Positions 19,514-26,745 of a DNA stretch of 64,000 nucleotides are shown piece after piece. The notes under the pieces were generated by a model. It saw nothing but the letters and a program-made list of their open reading frames with translations. It was not told the origin of the DNA and ran no database searches. The stretch is from an uncultured Poribacteria bacterium (GTDB lineage: Bacteria > Poribacteria > WGA-4E > PCPOR2b). Made by a program: the position numbers and the translations under genes. Numbering within the stretch: position 1 is the stretch's first letter; the number at the start of each line of letters is the position of its first letter. The DNA lies in the NCBI GenBank assembly GCA_958296125.1, contig OY282444.1, forward strand, positions 1,415,176 through 1,479,175. Reading direction: 5' to 3'.

Positions 19514-20305
19514 ATGAAAGCATCTTTTTGCACGAATGCGTTTGGTAACACGCAGCAGGCTATTGAACAAGCCATCCCAAAGTTGGCGCAGATGGGATAC
19601 GATGGGTTGGAATTTTGGGAACAGTATCTCTCCGGTGCAGACCTGAAATGGCTCAAAGGGATGATGGATACACACCACCTCGAAATCGTCCAGATCTGCC
19701 CATATTTCGATTTTACCACGAGTTCGGAGACATGGGAGCAGAGTATCCGGGATGCGGAGCGGTATATCGAGTATGCGATTCAGTTGGGAGGTCCCTTTAT
19801 CCGGACGTACACCGGCAATGTCGGCAGTGCCGATGCGACAACGAAGCAGTGGGATGTCTGTGTGAAAGGATTGCAGCGGATCTGTGAGATGGGCAGGCCG
19901 CACGGCATCGTATTTCCGCTCGAAACCCATCAGGTTATCCATTCCGGTCCCAATCTGACGGACACCAGTCCAACCACGCTCAAGTTGTTAGCCGATGTGG
20001 GATTGGAAAATCTGAAGGTGAACATCCAGACACCCCTGTTAGGCGAGTCGGTCTGCGACACGGCGGCGCAGCTGGGACCCCATGTTGTTCATGTCCATGC
20101 ACACAACTGGATTGGAAGCTGGCCCAATCTGACGTTTCTGGATGCCGGGGATGAGGATTTTACCGAGTTTGCGCGGATATTGAAGGGTAAGGGCTTTGAT
20201 GGTTACATTTCTGTTGAACATGGAAGCCATCATCCACCTTATGAGACGGCCGCCCACGAAATACAGTATCTAAAACGGTTGATTTCTGGGGCACTTTGGG
20301 AATGA
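19514..20305 (+). CDS. Sugar phosphate isomerase/epimerase, TIM barrel (xylose-isomerase-like)
   Basis: A 263-residue single-domain TIM barrel of the AP-endonuclease-2/xylose-isomerase-like superfamily. The conserved pattern includes GYDGLEFWEQYL at the second strand, FPLETHQ carrying a metal-ligand glutamate, HVHAHNW and the final GYISVEHGSHHPPYETA. Members isomerise or epimerise sugars, inositols or related hydroxy-ketones; the substrate is not predictable here. I chose ATG 19514 because AAAGGAGA precedes it and the conserved barrel starts there. The window holds at least three such isomerases, which suggests a broad carbohydrate-degrading habit. Confidence 0.83.
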   Translation: MKASFCTNAFGNTQQAIEQAIPKLAQMGYDGLEFWEQYLSGADLKWLKGMMDTHHLEIVQICPYFDFTTSSETWEQSIRDAERYIEYAIQLGGPFIRTYTGNVGSADATTKQWDVCVKGLQRICEMGRPHGIVFPLETHQVIHSGPNLTDTSPTTLKLLADVGLENLKVNIQTPLLGESVCDTAAQLGPHVVHVHAHNWIGSWPNLTFLDAGDEDFTEFARILKGKGFDGYISVEHGSHHPPYETAAHEIQYLKRLISGALWE

Positions 20306-20360
20306 GATGCAACGTCGAGAACTGGACTGGATGCTGAACATCGTAAGAACTCCCGATCAT

Positions 20361-20397
20361 TGTGTGACAGCTTGGAGATTGTGTGACAGCTTGGAGA
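20361..20397. repeat. Tandem direct repeat, 19-base unit
   Basis: The unit TGTGTGACAGCTTGGAGAT at 20361-20379 is followed at once by a second copy (20380-20397, last base changed). It lies between the isomerase and the acetyltransferase genes, about 65 bases before the latter. It looks like a small local duplication. Confidence 0.85.
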
Positions 20398-20462
20398 AAG
20401 AGAGCGACTGAAATTACCACTACGGGTGTATCCCTGGTGGCCATTCGCAGGAAGGAGAGACC

Positions 20463-20927
20463 GTGATAAGGAAATATCAACCGTCAGACCTTGAAACGCT
20501 ACGGCAGATCACCGCAACTTGCTTCGAGGGGGTTTCAATCGACAAGAACATCGAAGACAGATTCGGTATTATCAATGAACTGGATTGGAAGCGGCGCAAA
20601 GTACCACATATTAACGATGATGTGGAAGCAAATGCGGACGGCGTATTCGTCGCAGAGATTGACGGGGAGGTGGCGGGTTATATCACCACCTATGTCAATC
20701 ATCGGACGAAAATCGGCGGTATCCCAAATCTGTCTGTGCATCCAAACTTTCAACAGCGAGGGTTAGGCAGACAACTGATTGACACAGCGTTGGCGTATCT
20801 CAAAGCGGAAGGGATGCTTTACGCACGGATTGAAACGCTGGAACAGAATCAGATTGGAACGGCATTTTATCCCAAGATGGGCTTCGTCGAAATCGCCCGA
20901 CAGATTCACTATATCCGGCCGCTGTAA
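20463..20927 (+). CDS. GNAT-family N-acetyltransferase
   Basis: A 154-residue acetyl-CoA-dependent acyltransferase. The acetyl-CoA binding motif A is visible as LSVHPNFQQRGLGRQLIDTAL (about residues 94-114, with Q-R-G-L-G-R as the pyrophosphate loop), preceded by VAGYITTYV and followed by GTAFYPKMGFVEI. The substrate is unknown. The start is GTG 20463, with AAGGAGAG just upstream. The gene is monocistronic; the next gene is on the other strand. Confidence 0.87.
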   Translation: MIRKYQPSDLETLRQITATCFEGVSIDKNIEDRFGIINELDWKRRKVPHINDDVEANADGVFVAEIDGEVAGYITTYVNHRTKIGGIPNLSVHPNFQQRGLGRQLIDTALAYLKAEGMLYARIETLEQNQIGTAFYPKMGFVEIARQIHYIRPL

Positions 20928-21034
20928 TCCGAACAGGTCGCCTGCTAATTTTCTGACGCTTCCAAACAGACAGATCGACTTTGTTTAGTAGTGGACGATA
21001 ACATGATGCAATCACCGCAGATTTGAGGACTTTT

Positions 21035-22528
21035 TTAGAGGTCTACCGCGGGTGATGCGAGGATTCCCTCAACTCCATCCGTCTTGATAAGTTGGATCGC
21101 GTCCCGCAACTGGTTGTCATTGGCGAGATCGATCAATTGCTCGATGCCGACATTTATGTTGAAGAACTCATGAGCCACGTTCTTGACAATCTCGATATCA
21201 AGTATGATATTGTGCTCCGCAAGTGTCGTCATTAAGTCTGGGAGATCCGCCTCCAATTGAGAGAAATCTTTGGGAGTTTCGCCCATCTCCTTTTCTGTCA
21301 CTTCAATCCACTCCTCGACAAACGTTTTGACATATTTCCCCGTAAGCATTTTTTGCCGCATCAGTGCCGTTACCTCGTCAAGTTTGCTCATCTCAACCAC
21401 GACGTTGGGCTTAATCCCGTTTTTGTGAATCGAGATGCCGCTCGGTGTGTAGTAAGTCGAGATTGTGAGCGATACTGCGGCTGTTTTGTTTAAGGCGTTC
21501 AGAGGAAACCTTTGCTGGACAATGCCTTTGCCGAAAGTTTTCGTGCCGAGAATAGCTCCCCGCTTGGAATCCTTGATAGCTCCCGCAACGATTTCGGAAC
21601 CACTTGCACTAAACTTATTCACAAGCACAACTAGCTCCACATCCGCCGGGCAGAGCGTGTCAGGCGTTGCCGGATACTCTTGGTTAAAGCTAGGGCGCCG
21701 CCCTTGTGTTGACACAATAAGCCCCTCGGAGATAAAAGTATCTGCCACATCGTAGGCAGCTTCAAGCAGGCCTCCCGGGTTGTCCCGAAGATCCAAAATC
21801 AGTGCCTTCATCGCCTCGTTTTCAGGGCCAAGTAAGGTGCTTAGTGCCCGCCTGAACTCTTCAACCGTTCTGCCGGTGAAGTTATCAATTTTTATATAAC
21901 CGATTCCGTCCTCCAGCATGGTTTTATTAACGCTACGGGGTTTAATCTCCGCGCGGGTCAATGTCACATCAAATGGGTCCGGATGTCCCCGGCGCTGGAC
22001 CGTAATCGTGACCTCCGTGCCGACTACCCCTCTTAAAACATCAATGACCTCTGAAAGCGTTTGTCCCCCCGGACTAATATAAATCGCTTCCCCATTGACT
22101 TTAGTTATGTAATCCCCTGCTTGCAATCCGGCTTGCATTGCTGGGGTATTGGGCAAAGGTCGAGCAATTTTTATAAAGTTTTTATCTGGATAAATCCGAA
22201 TACCCAGGCCGCCAAATTTTGCATGGTAGAGATTCTCTGCTTCGCGTTTCTGATCCACCGGCGGCATGTAGAAAGAATAGGGATCGTCCAGAGCGGCGAG
22301 TGCCCCTTTGATTGCCCCTTCATACATCTTCTGCTGATCGATTTCGTCGTAATAATTTGCGTCTGCCTTTCTAATCACTTCTATTAAAGCTTTCTGCAGT
22401 GTGAGGCTGTTTCTACCATCGCGACCACTTAATGCAGTTCTCTCTCCTAACGGTACGAGAAAGAGCGCAATGATGACAGCAGCAGCCAAAATAGCAATAG
22501 GCAAGGTGTGTTTTCTATAGTAAACCAT
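21035..22528 (-). CDS. S41-family C-terminal processing protease
   Basis: A 497-residue serine protease of the CtpA/Prc type. A signal anchor (about residues 9-28) places it in the periplasm. A PDZ domain follows (GGLGIRI to AGDYITKVNGEAIY, about residues 95-155). The protease domain contains LILDLRDNPGGLLEAAYDVA, the nucleophile in FSASGSEIVAGA and the catalytic lysine in GTKTFGKGIVQQ. These enzymes trim the C-termini of envelope proteins. The C-terminal 130 residues are an extra helical extension common in these proteases. The gene begins opposite the repeat-rich patch at 22.5-25.4 kb. Confidence 0.93.
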   Translation of the reverse strand: MVYYRKHTLPIAILAAAVIIALFLVPLGERTALSGRDGRNSLTLQKALIEVIRKADANYYDEIDQQKMYEGAIKGALAALDDPYSFYMPPVDQKREAENLYHAKFGGLGIRIYPDKNFIKIARPLPNTPAMQAGLQAGDYITKVNGEAIYISPGGQTLSEVIDVLRGVVGTEVTITVQRRGHPDPFDVTLTRAEIKPRSVNKTMLEDGIGYIKIDNFTGRTVEEFRRALSTLLGPENEAMKALILDLRDNPGGLLEAAYDVADTFISEGLIVSTQGRRPSFNQEYPATPDTLCPADVELVVLVNKFSASGSEIVAGAIKDSKRGAILGTKTFGKGIVQQRFPLNALNKTAAVSLTISTYYTPSGISIHKNGIKPNVVVEMSKLDEVTALMRQKMLTGKYVKTFVEEWIEVTEKEMGETPKDFSQLEADLPDLMTTLAEHNIILDIEIVKNVAHEFFNINVGIEQLIDLANDNQLRDAIQLIKTDGVEGILASPAVDL

Positions 22529-22710
22529 GAAACCCCCTCATATTTGTTGTTTGATTAAGCACAAGGTTTAGTTGAGATTTAGCTTTATATAATCATCAAA
22601 ATCTTCGCAGTGGAACCCTCCGCCCTGACTCCCCTTGTCAGGCGGGGTTATTGACCTAGTTTAACCTAAGTTGCTAGTTGATTAAAGTTTGTACAATTTT
22701 AGGTGAAAAT

Positions 22711-22819
22711 AGGCAGAAAAGCGGCTCTCCTTTCAGAGATTCGCCCCAATTTTGAAAGGAGAGTTATAATGGATCTCATTTTCTGCCTTGCTGCTATTTT
22801 AACGCAATTTCGCCCCTGA
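22711..22819 (+). other. Nested hairpin enclosing the ribosome site of a 16-codon mini-gene
   Basis: Two perfect nested stems are present. The outer one pairs AGGCAGAAAA (22711-22720) with TTTTCTGCCT (22779-22788). The inner one pairs CTCTCCTTTCA (22725-22735) with TGAAAGGAGAG (22753-22763). The right arm of the inner stem is a strong ribosome site, and ATG 22769 follows at good spacing, opening a 16-residue peptide MDLIFCLAAILTQFRP that stops at 22817-22819. In an RNA read from the plus strand the ribosome site would be hidden. This arrangement resembles leader peptides or small hydrophobic toxins, but it could be a repeat relic. Confidence 0.4.
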
Positions 22820-22933
22820 TTCAACCGTTAAAGTATCAATGGATTGGTGCAACTCAGTTTCGTGGCAAGCTGTCTGACCCAATGCCTATTCAACACCGCT
22901 TGTGCCAGGCGAACAACTCGGTTTTTCTATGCG

Positions 22934-22956
22934 ACTAGCAACTTGCGTTAATATAA
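22934..22956 (+). repeat. CTAGCAACTT motif, left copy flanking the methyltransferase
   Basis: ACTAGCAACTTGCGTTAATA followed by TAA. It lies 15 bases beyond the methyltransferase stop and is in the same orientation as the copy at 24156-24179. Other copies are at 22662-22678 (inverted) and 25062-25082. Confidence 0.7.
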
Positions 22957-22970
22957 TCTGTCTTCGGGCA

Positions 22971-24005
22971 TCAAGCTCTGCTTTCGATATCTATGAACTC
23001 ATATTTAGGGGTAAAGAAGAAATCCTCAATTGCATCCAATTTGCCAACTGTTGCTTTTATAGCCTGCTCTGATTGGTCTATACCTATCCAGCTTCTATTT
23101 AGTAGATGTGCAGCTTTTAAGGTTGTTCCTGAACCACAAAAACAATCCAAAACGATACTTTCAGGATTAGAAGACGTTTTAATAATTAGATTTAACAGGT
23201 CCGGATTTTTTTCTGTTGGATAAATTGGAGATTGAGGGTCTTTATACTCCCAAATATCTTGAACTCTTTTACCGGCCTGCTCATCTGCAAAGATTATTTT
23301 TCTAGGGTTTCCCGTCGATGACCATTCTATCAGACCCGCCTTATCCCATCTTTCTAAGGTTTCTACATCTGTTCGCCAGTGACGACCTTCTGGAGGGAAT
23401 AACCCTTTGAATGCTTGGTTCGATTCACCATTTTCTGTTTCTCCGGGAGCATGAATTGGCACTGTAGTATACTTTCTTCCCTTTTTGACTTTAGGGAATA
23501 ATCGCTCTAGGTCTGCTTGTGTATACGGTGCTTTAGGTTCATTCCATATAGGGGCTGACGATTTAGAATAGAATAAAATAAGATCCTTTATATTGCCGTA
23601 TCCTACCCGCTTAAAATTCTTCGGATTACACTTTACCCTTGTAATGTCATTCCTGAAATTATTCATTCCAAAAACTTCATCCATCATCACTTTTACATAA
23701 TGTCCGATTTTATAATCGATATGAAGATAAATAGAGCCTTTATCCGACAGCAATTCTTTGAGTAAAAGCAATCTCTTTCTTAAAAATTCAATAAATTCCT
23801 TTCCGGTGAGCCTATCAGAATAAGCAACATCACCATTTCGGGCCCTACTTATAGTAGATGCTCTTTCAGCCGTAATTGTAAAATTGCCATTAGTCGCAAA
23901 GGGAGGGTCGATATAGACCAAGTCAATTTGACCTCTTAAGTTTGCGTTCTTCAGCAGGTATTCAAGCCCTTTGATGTTGTCGCCCTTTATAATTAGATTC
24001 TGCAT
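22971..24005 (-). CDS. Site-specific DNA methyltransferase (amino-methyltransferase, motif order IV then I)
   Basis: A 344-residue DNA methyltransferase of the D12/N4-N6 class. The catalytic motif DPPF is at residues 33-36 (LVYIDPPFATNG). The SAM-binding motif LDCFCGSGTTLKAAHLL lies near residue 293, so the catalytic motif comes first, as in the beta group. The middle carries a variable target-recognition region with FPPEGRHWRTD. The whole gene is clearly AT-rich compared with its neighbours, a sign of horizontal transfer. Directly upstream on the same strand, 15 bases away, is the stump of a restriction endonuclease. The enzyme therefore looks like an orphan left after loss of its nuclease. 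Confidence 0.9.
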   Translation of the reverse strand: MQNLIIKGDNIKGLEYLLKNANLRGQIDLVYIDPPFATNGNFTITAERASTISRARNGDVAYSDRLTGKEFIEFLRKRLLLLKELLSDKGSIYLHIDYKIGHYVKVMMDEVFGMNNFRNDITRVKCNPKNFKRVGYGNIKDLILFYSKSSAPIWNEPKAPYTQADLERLFPKVKKGRKYTTVPIHAPGETENGESNQAFKGLFPPEGRHWRTDVETLERWDKAGLIEWSSTGNPRKIIFADEQAGKRVQDIWEYKDPQSPIYPTEKNPDLLNLIIKTSSNPESIVLDCFCGSGTTLKAAHLLNRSWIGIDQSEQAIKATVGKLDAIEDFFFTPKYEFIDIESRA

Positions 24006-24020
24006 TTGATAACTCGCTCT

Positions 24021-24155
24021 TTATTTTATGGCAACCTTAATAGCGTCTACATCCGTTTGGATAACACCTATAGCATCATTGAATTGTGCATTTTGATGTC
24101 CTCCCAAGTCAGTTAAAAATTTGGCTTCACCGATTACATATTTACCGTGTTTATT
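24021..24155 (-). pseudogene. C-terminal stump of a type II restriction endonuclease
   Basis: Read on the minus strand, these bases encode about 45 residues beginning NKHGKYVIGEAKFLTDLGG and continuing HQNAQFNDAIGVIQTDVDA to a stop at 24021-24023. The pattern GEAKF with GGHQNAQF is typical of the catalytic (D/E)xK end of type II restriction enzymes. The frame is cut off exactly where the CTAGCAACTT repeat begins (24156), and no N-terminal part is found beyond it. The stump lies just ahead of the methyltransferase and must be the remains of its partner nuclease. Confidence 0.65.
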
Positions 24156-24179
24156 AACTAGCAACTTCCGTAATTATAA
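24156..24179 (+). repeat. CTAGCAACTT motif, right copy at the truncation of the restriction enzyme
   Basis: AACTAGCAACTTCCGTAATT followed by ATAA. It matches the copy at 22934 at about 19 of 23 aligned positions and has the same direction. Together the two bracket a 1.2-kb block holding the methyltransferase and the nuclease stump. Confidence 0.7.
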
Positions 24180-24240
24180 CACGATTCGTGAGATACTGCA
24201 AGGCACTAAAAAGGGACTCCGCTTTAACCTCAACTAGGAT

Positions 24241-24879
24241 TTAGAGATGTAAACGGATGAGCGGTTTCACTGTCACGTGAGCATAGGTTTGCTCTGAGAC
24301 TGTATCGGAAAAGAATGGATCGAAAAAGCTGTCGAGACAGGCTAAAAATTCAGGGAGATTCATACCCATGTACATCCCTGTTGGATCATCGAGGTTGGTT
24401 AACACCTGACTCACTTTGCTGCGCCCATTGGTTGAAAGACTTTGCAGCCCGCGGAGTTGTCGCACATGGTACTTAATCAACGCCGCCGAAATTTGAATCA
24501 ACCCTTGCAGAAACAGCCGGCAATCATCCTCCGTTTTATTCCAGAGGCCCTCCCATGCCTCATGAGCTTCCCACCAATAGGCAAAATTATAGAGATCGAC
24601 ACCGTATAGATAATCTTCGGTTTGATGCCAATCCACAGGTAGGGAAACCGGGCAATCGTCTTCCTCTAAGCCGTGGCTATGCCCTCGTGGATCTCTGATC
24701 GGGTGTGGTGTAACCCCCGGCACATGCCGATAGGGAGGGAAAGGACGCTGCGGACAATATCGGGGATTATCCGGATCGAACGGCTGCGGTTGTTCAATGG
24801 ACGGTGCTTCCTCGGTAACTGATGGAACGATTACTTTCTGTTTTGAACCTCTGAAAAGTTTAGGGATTTTTAGTTTCAT
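24241..24879 (-). CDS. DUF309-family protein
   Basis: A 212-residue protein. Its C-terminal half (about residues 90-190) carries the DUF309 signature: YNFAYWWEAHEAWEGLWN, then LFLQGLIQISAALIKYHVRQ and FLACLDSFF. DUF309 proteins are small helical proteins of unknown biochemical role, common in cyanobacteria and Thermus. The N-terminal 85 residues are proline-rich and look disordered (QPFDPDNPRYCPQRPFPPYR). No operon partner is evident; both sides are repeat-bearing gaps. Confidence 0.8.
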   Translation of the reverse strand: MKLKIPKLFRGSKQKVIVPSVTEEAPSIEQPQPFDPDNPRYCPQRPFPPYRHVPGVTPHPIRDPRGHSHGLEEDDCPVSLPVDWHQTEDYLYGVDLYNFAYWWEAHEAWEGLWNKTEDDCRLFLQGLIQISAALIKYHVRQLRGLQSLSTNGRSKVSQVLTNLDDPTGMYMGMNLPEFLACLDSFFDPFFSDTVSEQTYAHVTVKPLIRLHL

Positions 24880-25448
24880 TCTTAAAATTGTGATTCGGTT
24901 AATTTAAACTAAGTTGATGTCTAAACAGTTATAGGCATTCGGCAATATCTGCTTGAAACCTATCTTTGTGGCAATCTTATCAAAATAGCTGCGAGGGTTC
25001 AACTTGGATCAATTCAAAAATCCAACACCCCCTGCCCCGAACGCACTAGCGGGGCGACAGGTAGCAACTTAGGTTATTATATCATATTCGGGATCAATTT
25101 TGCAGGTGGTAATAGATGCGTCATAGGGTCATTTAATTCTTCGATCCGTGCCGAGAGCAGGCCCGCCTGTGTCCGTTCCGAGACCAGGCCCGATGGAATC
25201 GGGGATGCAATCGGGGCCGGAACGGACGACCCGCCAAAATCGGTCAAAAAATGGAAAACTAAATAGCCCTAGGCTGTGTCAGTTTTAGGTGGCTGCGGCA
25301 CTCAAACTCCACCTTTTTTTGATAGCATCCCCCGCCCAATTTATGATAACATCCCTGCTGTCTGCTTGATGCAATTAGTTGTCGCAGATTGCACGACCAA
25401 CGGCGAGTAAGCGGAAACGAAACAATCTGAGAACCAGAGGAGACAGCA
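24880..25448. other. Repeat-bearing gap
   Basis: About 570 bases with no credible gene. It contains a CTAGCAACTT copy (25062-25082), a degenerate 18-bp repeat (25144-25161), a perfect 18-bp repeat (25171-25188) and a matching inverted arm at 25217-25227. The open frames on the minus strand near 25259-25550 are short and overlap the cupin gene start. Confidence 0.6.
25171..25227 (+). repeat. 18-bp dispersed repeat forming a long hairpin
   Basis: GTCCGTTCCGAGACCAGG at 25171-25188 opens a long imperfect hairpin. GTCCGTTCC pairs with GGAACGGAC (25219-25227), and GGCCCGAT (25187-25194) pairs with ATCGGGGCC (25210-25218). A degenerate direct copy lies just before it at 25144-25161. Related copies occur near 31.4 kb and inside the gene at 52.1-52.3 kb. 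Confidence 0.8.
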
Positions 25449-25814
25449 ATGAAAACGGACATCTATGTGGTTAGGCTCAGTGATGGAGAGCGCATCGGAG
25501 AAGAGGTTAAGCCCCTCCTCGATCCAGTGGATATGGGAAGCATTGGTCACTTTGCGGTATCCAGAGATCAGCCAACAGAGCTACACTACCATGACTTTGA
25601 TGAGTATTGGTACTTCACTGAAGGCACAACGACTGTCACCTTGTGCACCCCTGATGGCACGAGTCAATCGTATCAGATTGGACCGGGCGATTTGGTTGTG
25701 ACCCCTAAAGGAGTGGAGCATGGACATGTTCCCGACGACACTGTGAAAGGAATTCAGTGGGTCAGTGTCATTGCGCCGGATGCGCGGCGCGGGCATTTAC
25801 ACCGAGAATTATAA
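25449..25814 (+). CDS. Single-domain cupin protein
   Basis: A 121-residue cupin. Metal-binding motif 1 is LHYHDFDEYWYFTEG (about residues 44-58), with two histidines and a glutamate; motif 2 is GPGDLVVTPKGVEHGH (about 78-93), giving the third histidine. Such small cupins act as sugar isomerases, dioxygenases or sensors. The gene is followed after 16 bases by an aldo/keto reductase and then a lipoamide-dehydrogenase-type gene, so the three may form one operon in carbohydrate or organic-acid oxidation. GAGGAGA precedes the ATG. Confidence 0.83.
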   Translation: MKTDIYVVRLSDGERIGEEVKPLLDPVDMGSIGHFAVSRDQPTELHYHDFDEYWYFTEGTTTVTLCTPDGTSQSYQIGPGDLVVTPKGVEHGHVPDDTVKGIQWVSVIAPDARRGHLHREL

Positions 25815-25830
25815 CCGATAAGGAGCAATC

Positions 25831-26724
25831 ATGGCAACCCAAGGTGCAATGCTGCCCCGCCATCGGTTGGGGCGCACAGGTTTAGAGGTAACTGCGCTCA
25901 GCATGGGTGGTGCAGGTGTTGGACGTGACAATGTATCAGACGACGAAGCGATTGAAGCGGTGCATCGGGCAATAGAATTGGGGATGAACTACCTCGACAC
26001 GGCACCGTTGTATGGGGCTTGCGAAAGCGAAAGACGGATTGGGCTCGCGTTGGCTGGCGGCTGGCGAGAGAAAATTTACTTGGCGACGAAAATAGGGACC
26101 CATCCGGAATGGCGTGGCGACTTTTCGGCATCAACAACGCGCAGAAGTGTCGAAAATAGTCTCCGTTTGCTGAGGACAGACTATCTGGATGTGTGCCTCG
26201 TTCATGATCCAGACCGCATGGACCCTGTGATTGCAAAAGGTGGAGCGTTTGAGGAGCTCCAACGGATGCGCGAAGAAGGGATGTTACGCTTTATTGGGTT
26301 GGGTGTCCGTGAACATGAGTTTCACCGTATCGCAATTGAAACCGGCGTTGTGGATGTGATTCTGACCTTCCTCGACTACACGCTGCTTCGCCAGACCGCT
26401 GCTGAGAGCTTGTTGCCCTTTGCGGCAAAACATGATATCGGCGTAATCAACGGCAGTCCCATTGCGATGGGCTTGCTCTCCGGCGTTGAACCGGACGTGA
26501 CCGCGCGACCGCCGGAGGGGGCACAGGCGCATCGACTTTGGCAGTGGGCGGCGGAAAATAATCAGAACCTCCTCAATTTGGCAATCCAATTCTGCTTGCG
26601 TCAACCGCTTATCCATATAAGCCTGACGGGTTCTAAAGACGCAACGGAGGTTGAACAGAATTTTGCTGCGGCAACCACGCCGGTGCCGGAGGAGATCTGG
26701 GAGCAACTAGCGGCTGTGATGTGA
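25831..26724 (+). CDS. Aldo/keto reductase
   Basis: A 297-residue NAD(P)H-dependent reductase with a TIM-barrel fold. The catalytic tetrad is visible: aspartate and tyrosine in YLDTAPLYGACESERRIG, lysine in YLATKIG, and histidine in CLVHDPDR. LGRTGLEVTALSMGGAGVG is the family opening. It resembles the L-fucose/L-galactose dehydrogenase branch, which oxidises the sugar anomer to a lactone, but substrate specificity cannot be confirmed by eye. AAGGAGCAATC precedes the ATG, and lpdA follows after 21 bases. Confidence 0.9.
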   Translation: MATQGAMLPRHRLGRTGLEVTALSMGGAGVGRDNVSDDEAIEAVHRAIELGMNYLDTAPLYGACESERRIGLALAGGWREKIYLATKIGTHPEWRGDFSASTTRRSVENSLRLLRTDYLDVCLVHDPDRMDPVIAKGGAFEELQRMREEGMLRFIGLGVREHEFHRIAIETGVVDVILTFLDYTLLRQTAAESLLPFAAKHDIGVINGSPIAMGLLSGVEPDVTARPPEGAQAHRLWQWAAENNQNLLNLAIQFCLRQPLIHISLTGSKDATEVEQNFAAATTPVPEEIWEQLAAVM

Positions 26725-26745
26725 AAACTTACATGGGAGGGGTTA

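Larger units (their letters stand above)
22529..22970. other. Gene-poor gap with a nested hairpin and two short repeat copies
   Basis: This 440-base gap between the S41 protease start and the methyltransferase stop holds no ordinary gene. It contains one inverted copy (22662-22678) and one direct copy (22934-22956) of the CTAGCAACTT motif, the nested hairpin at 22711-22788, and a small stem around 22624-22643 with arms CCTGAC and GTCAGG. It appears to be a landing zone for short mobile or repeated sequences. Confidence 0.55.
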
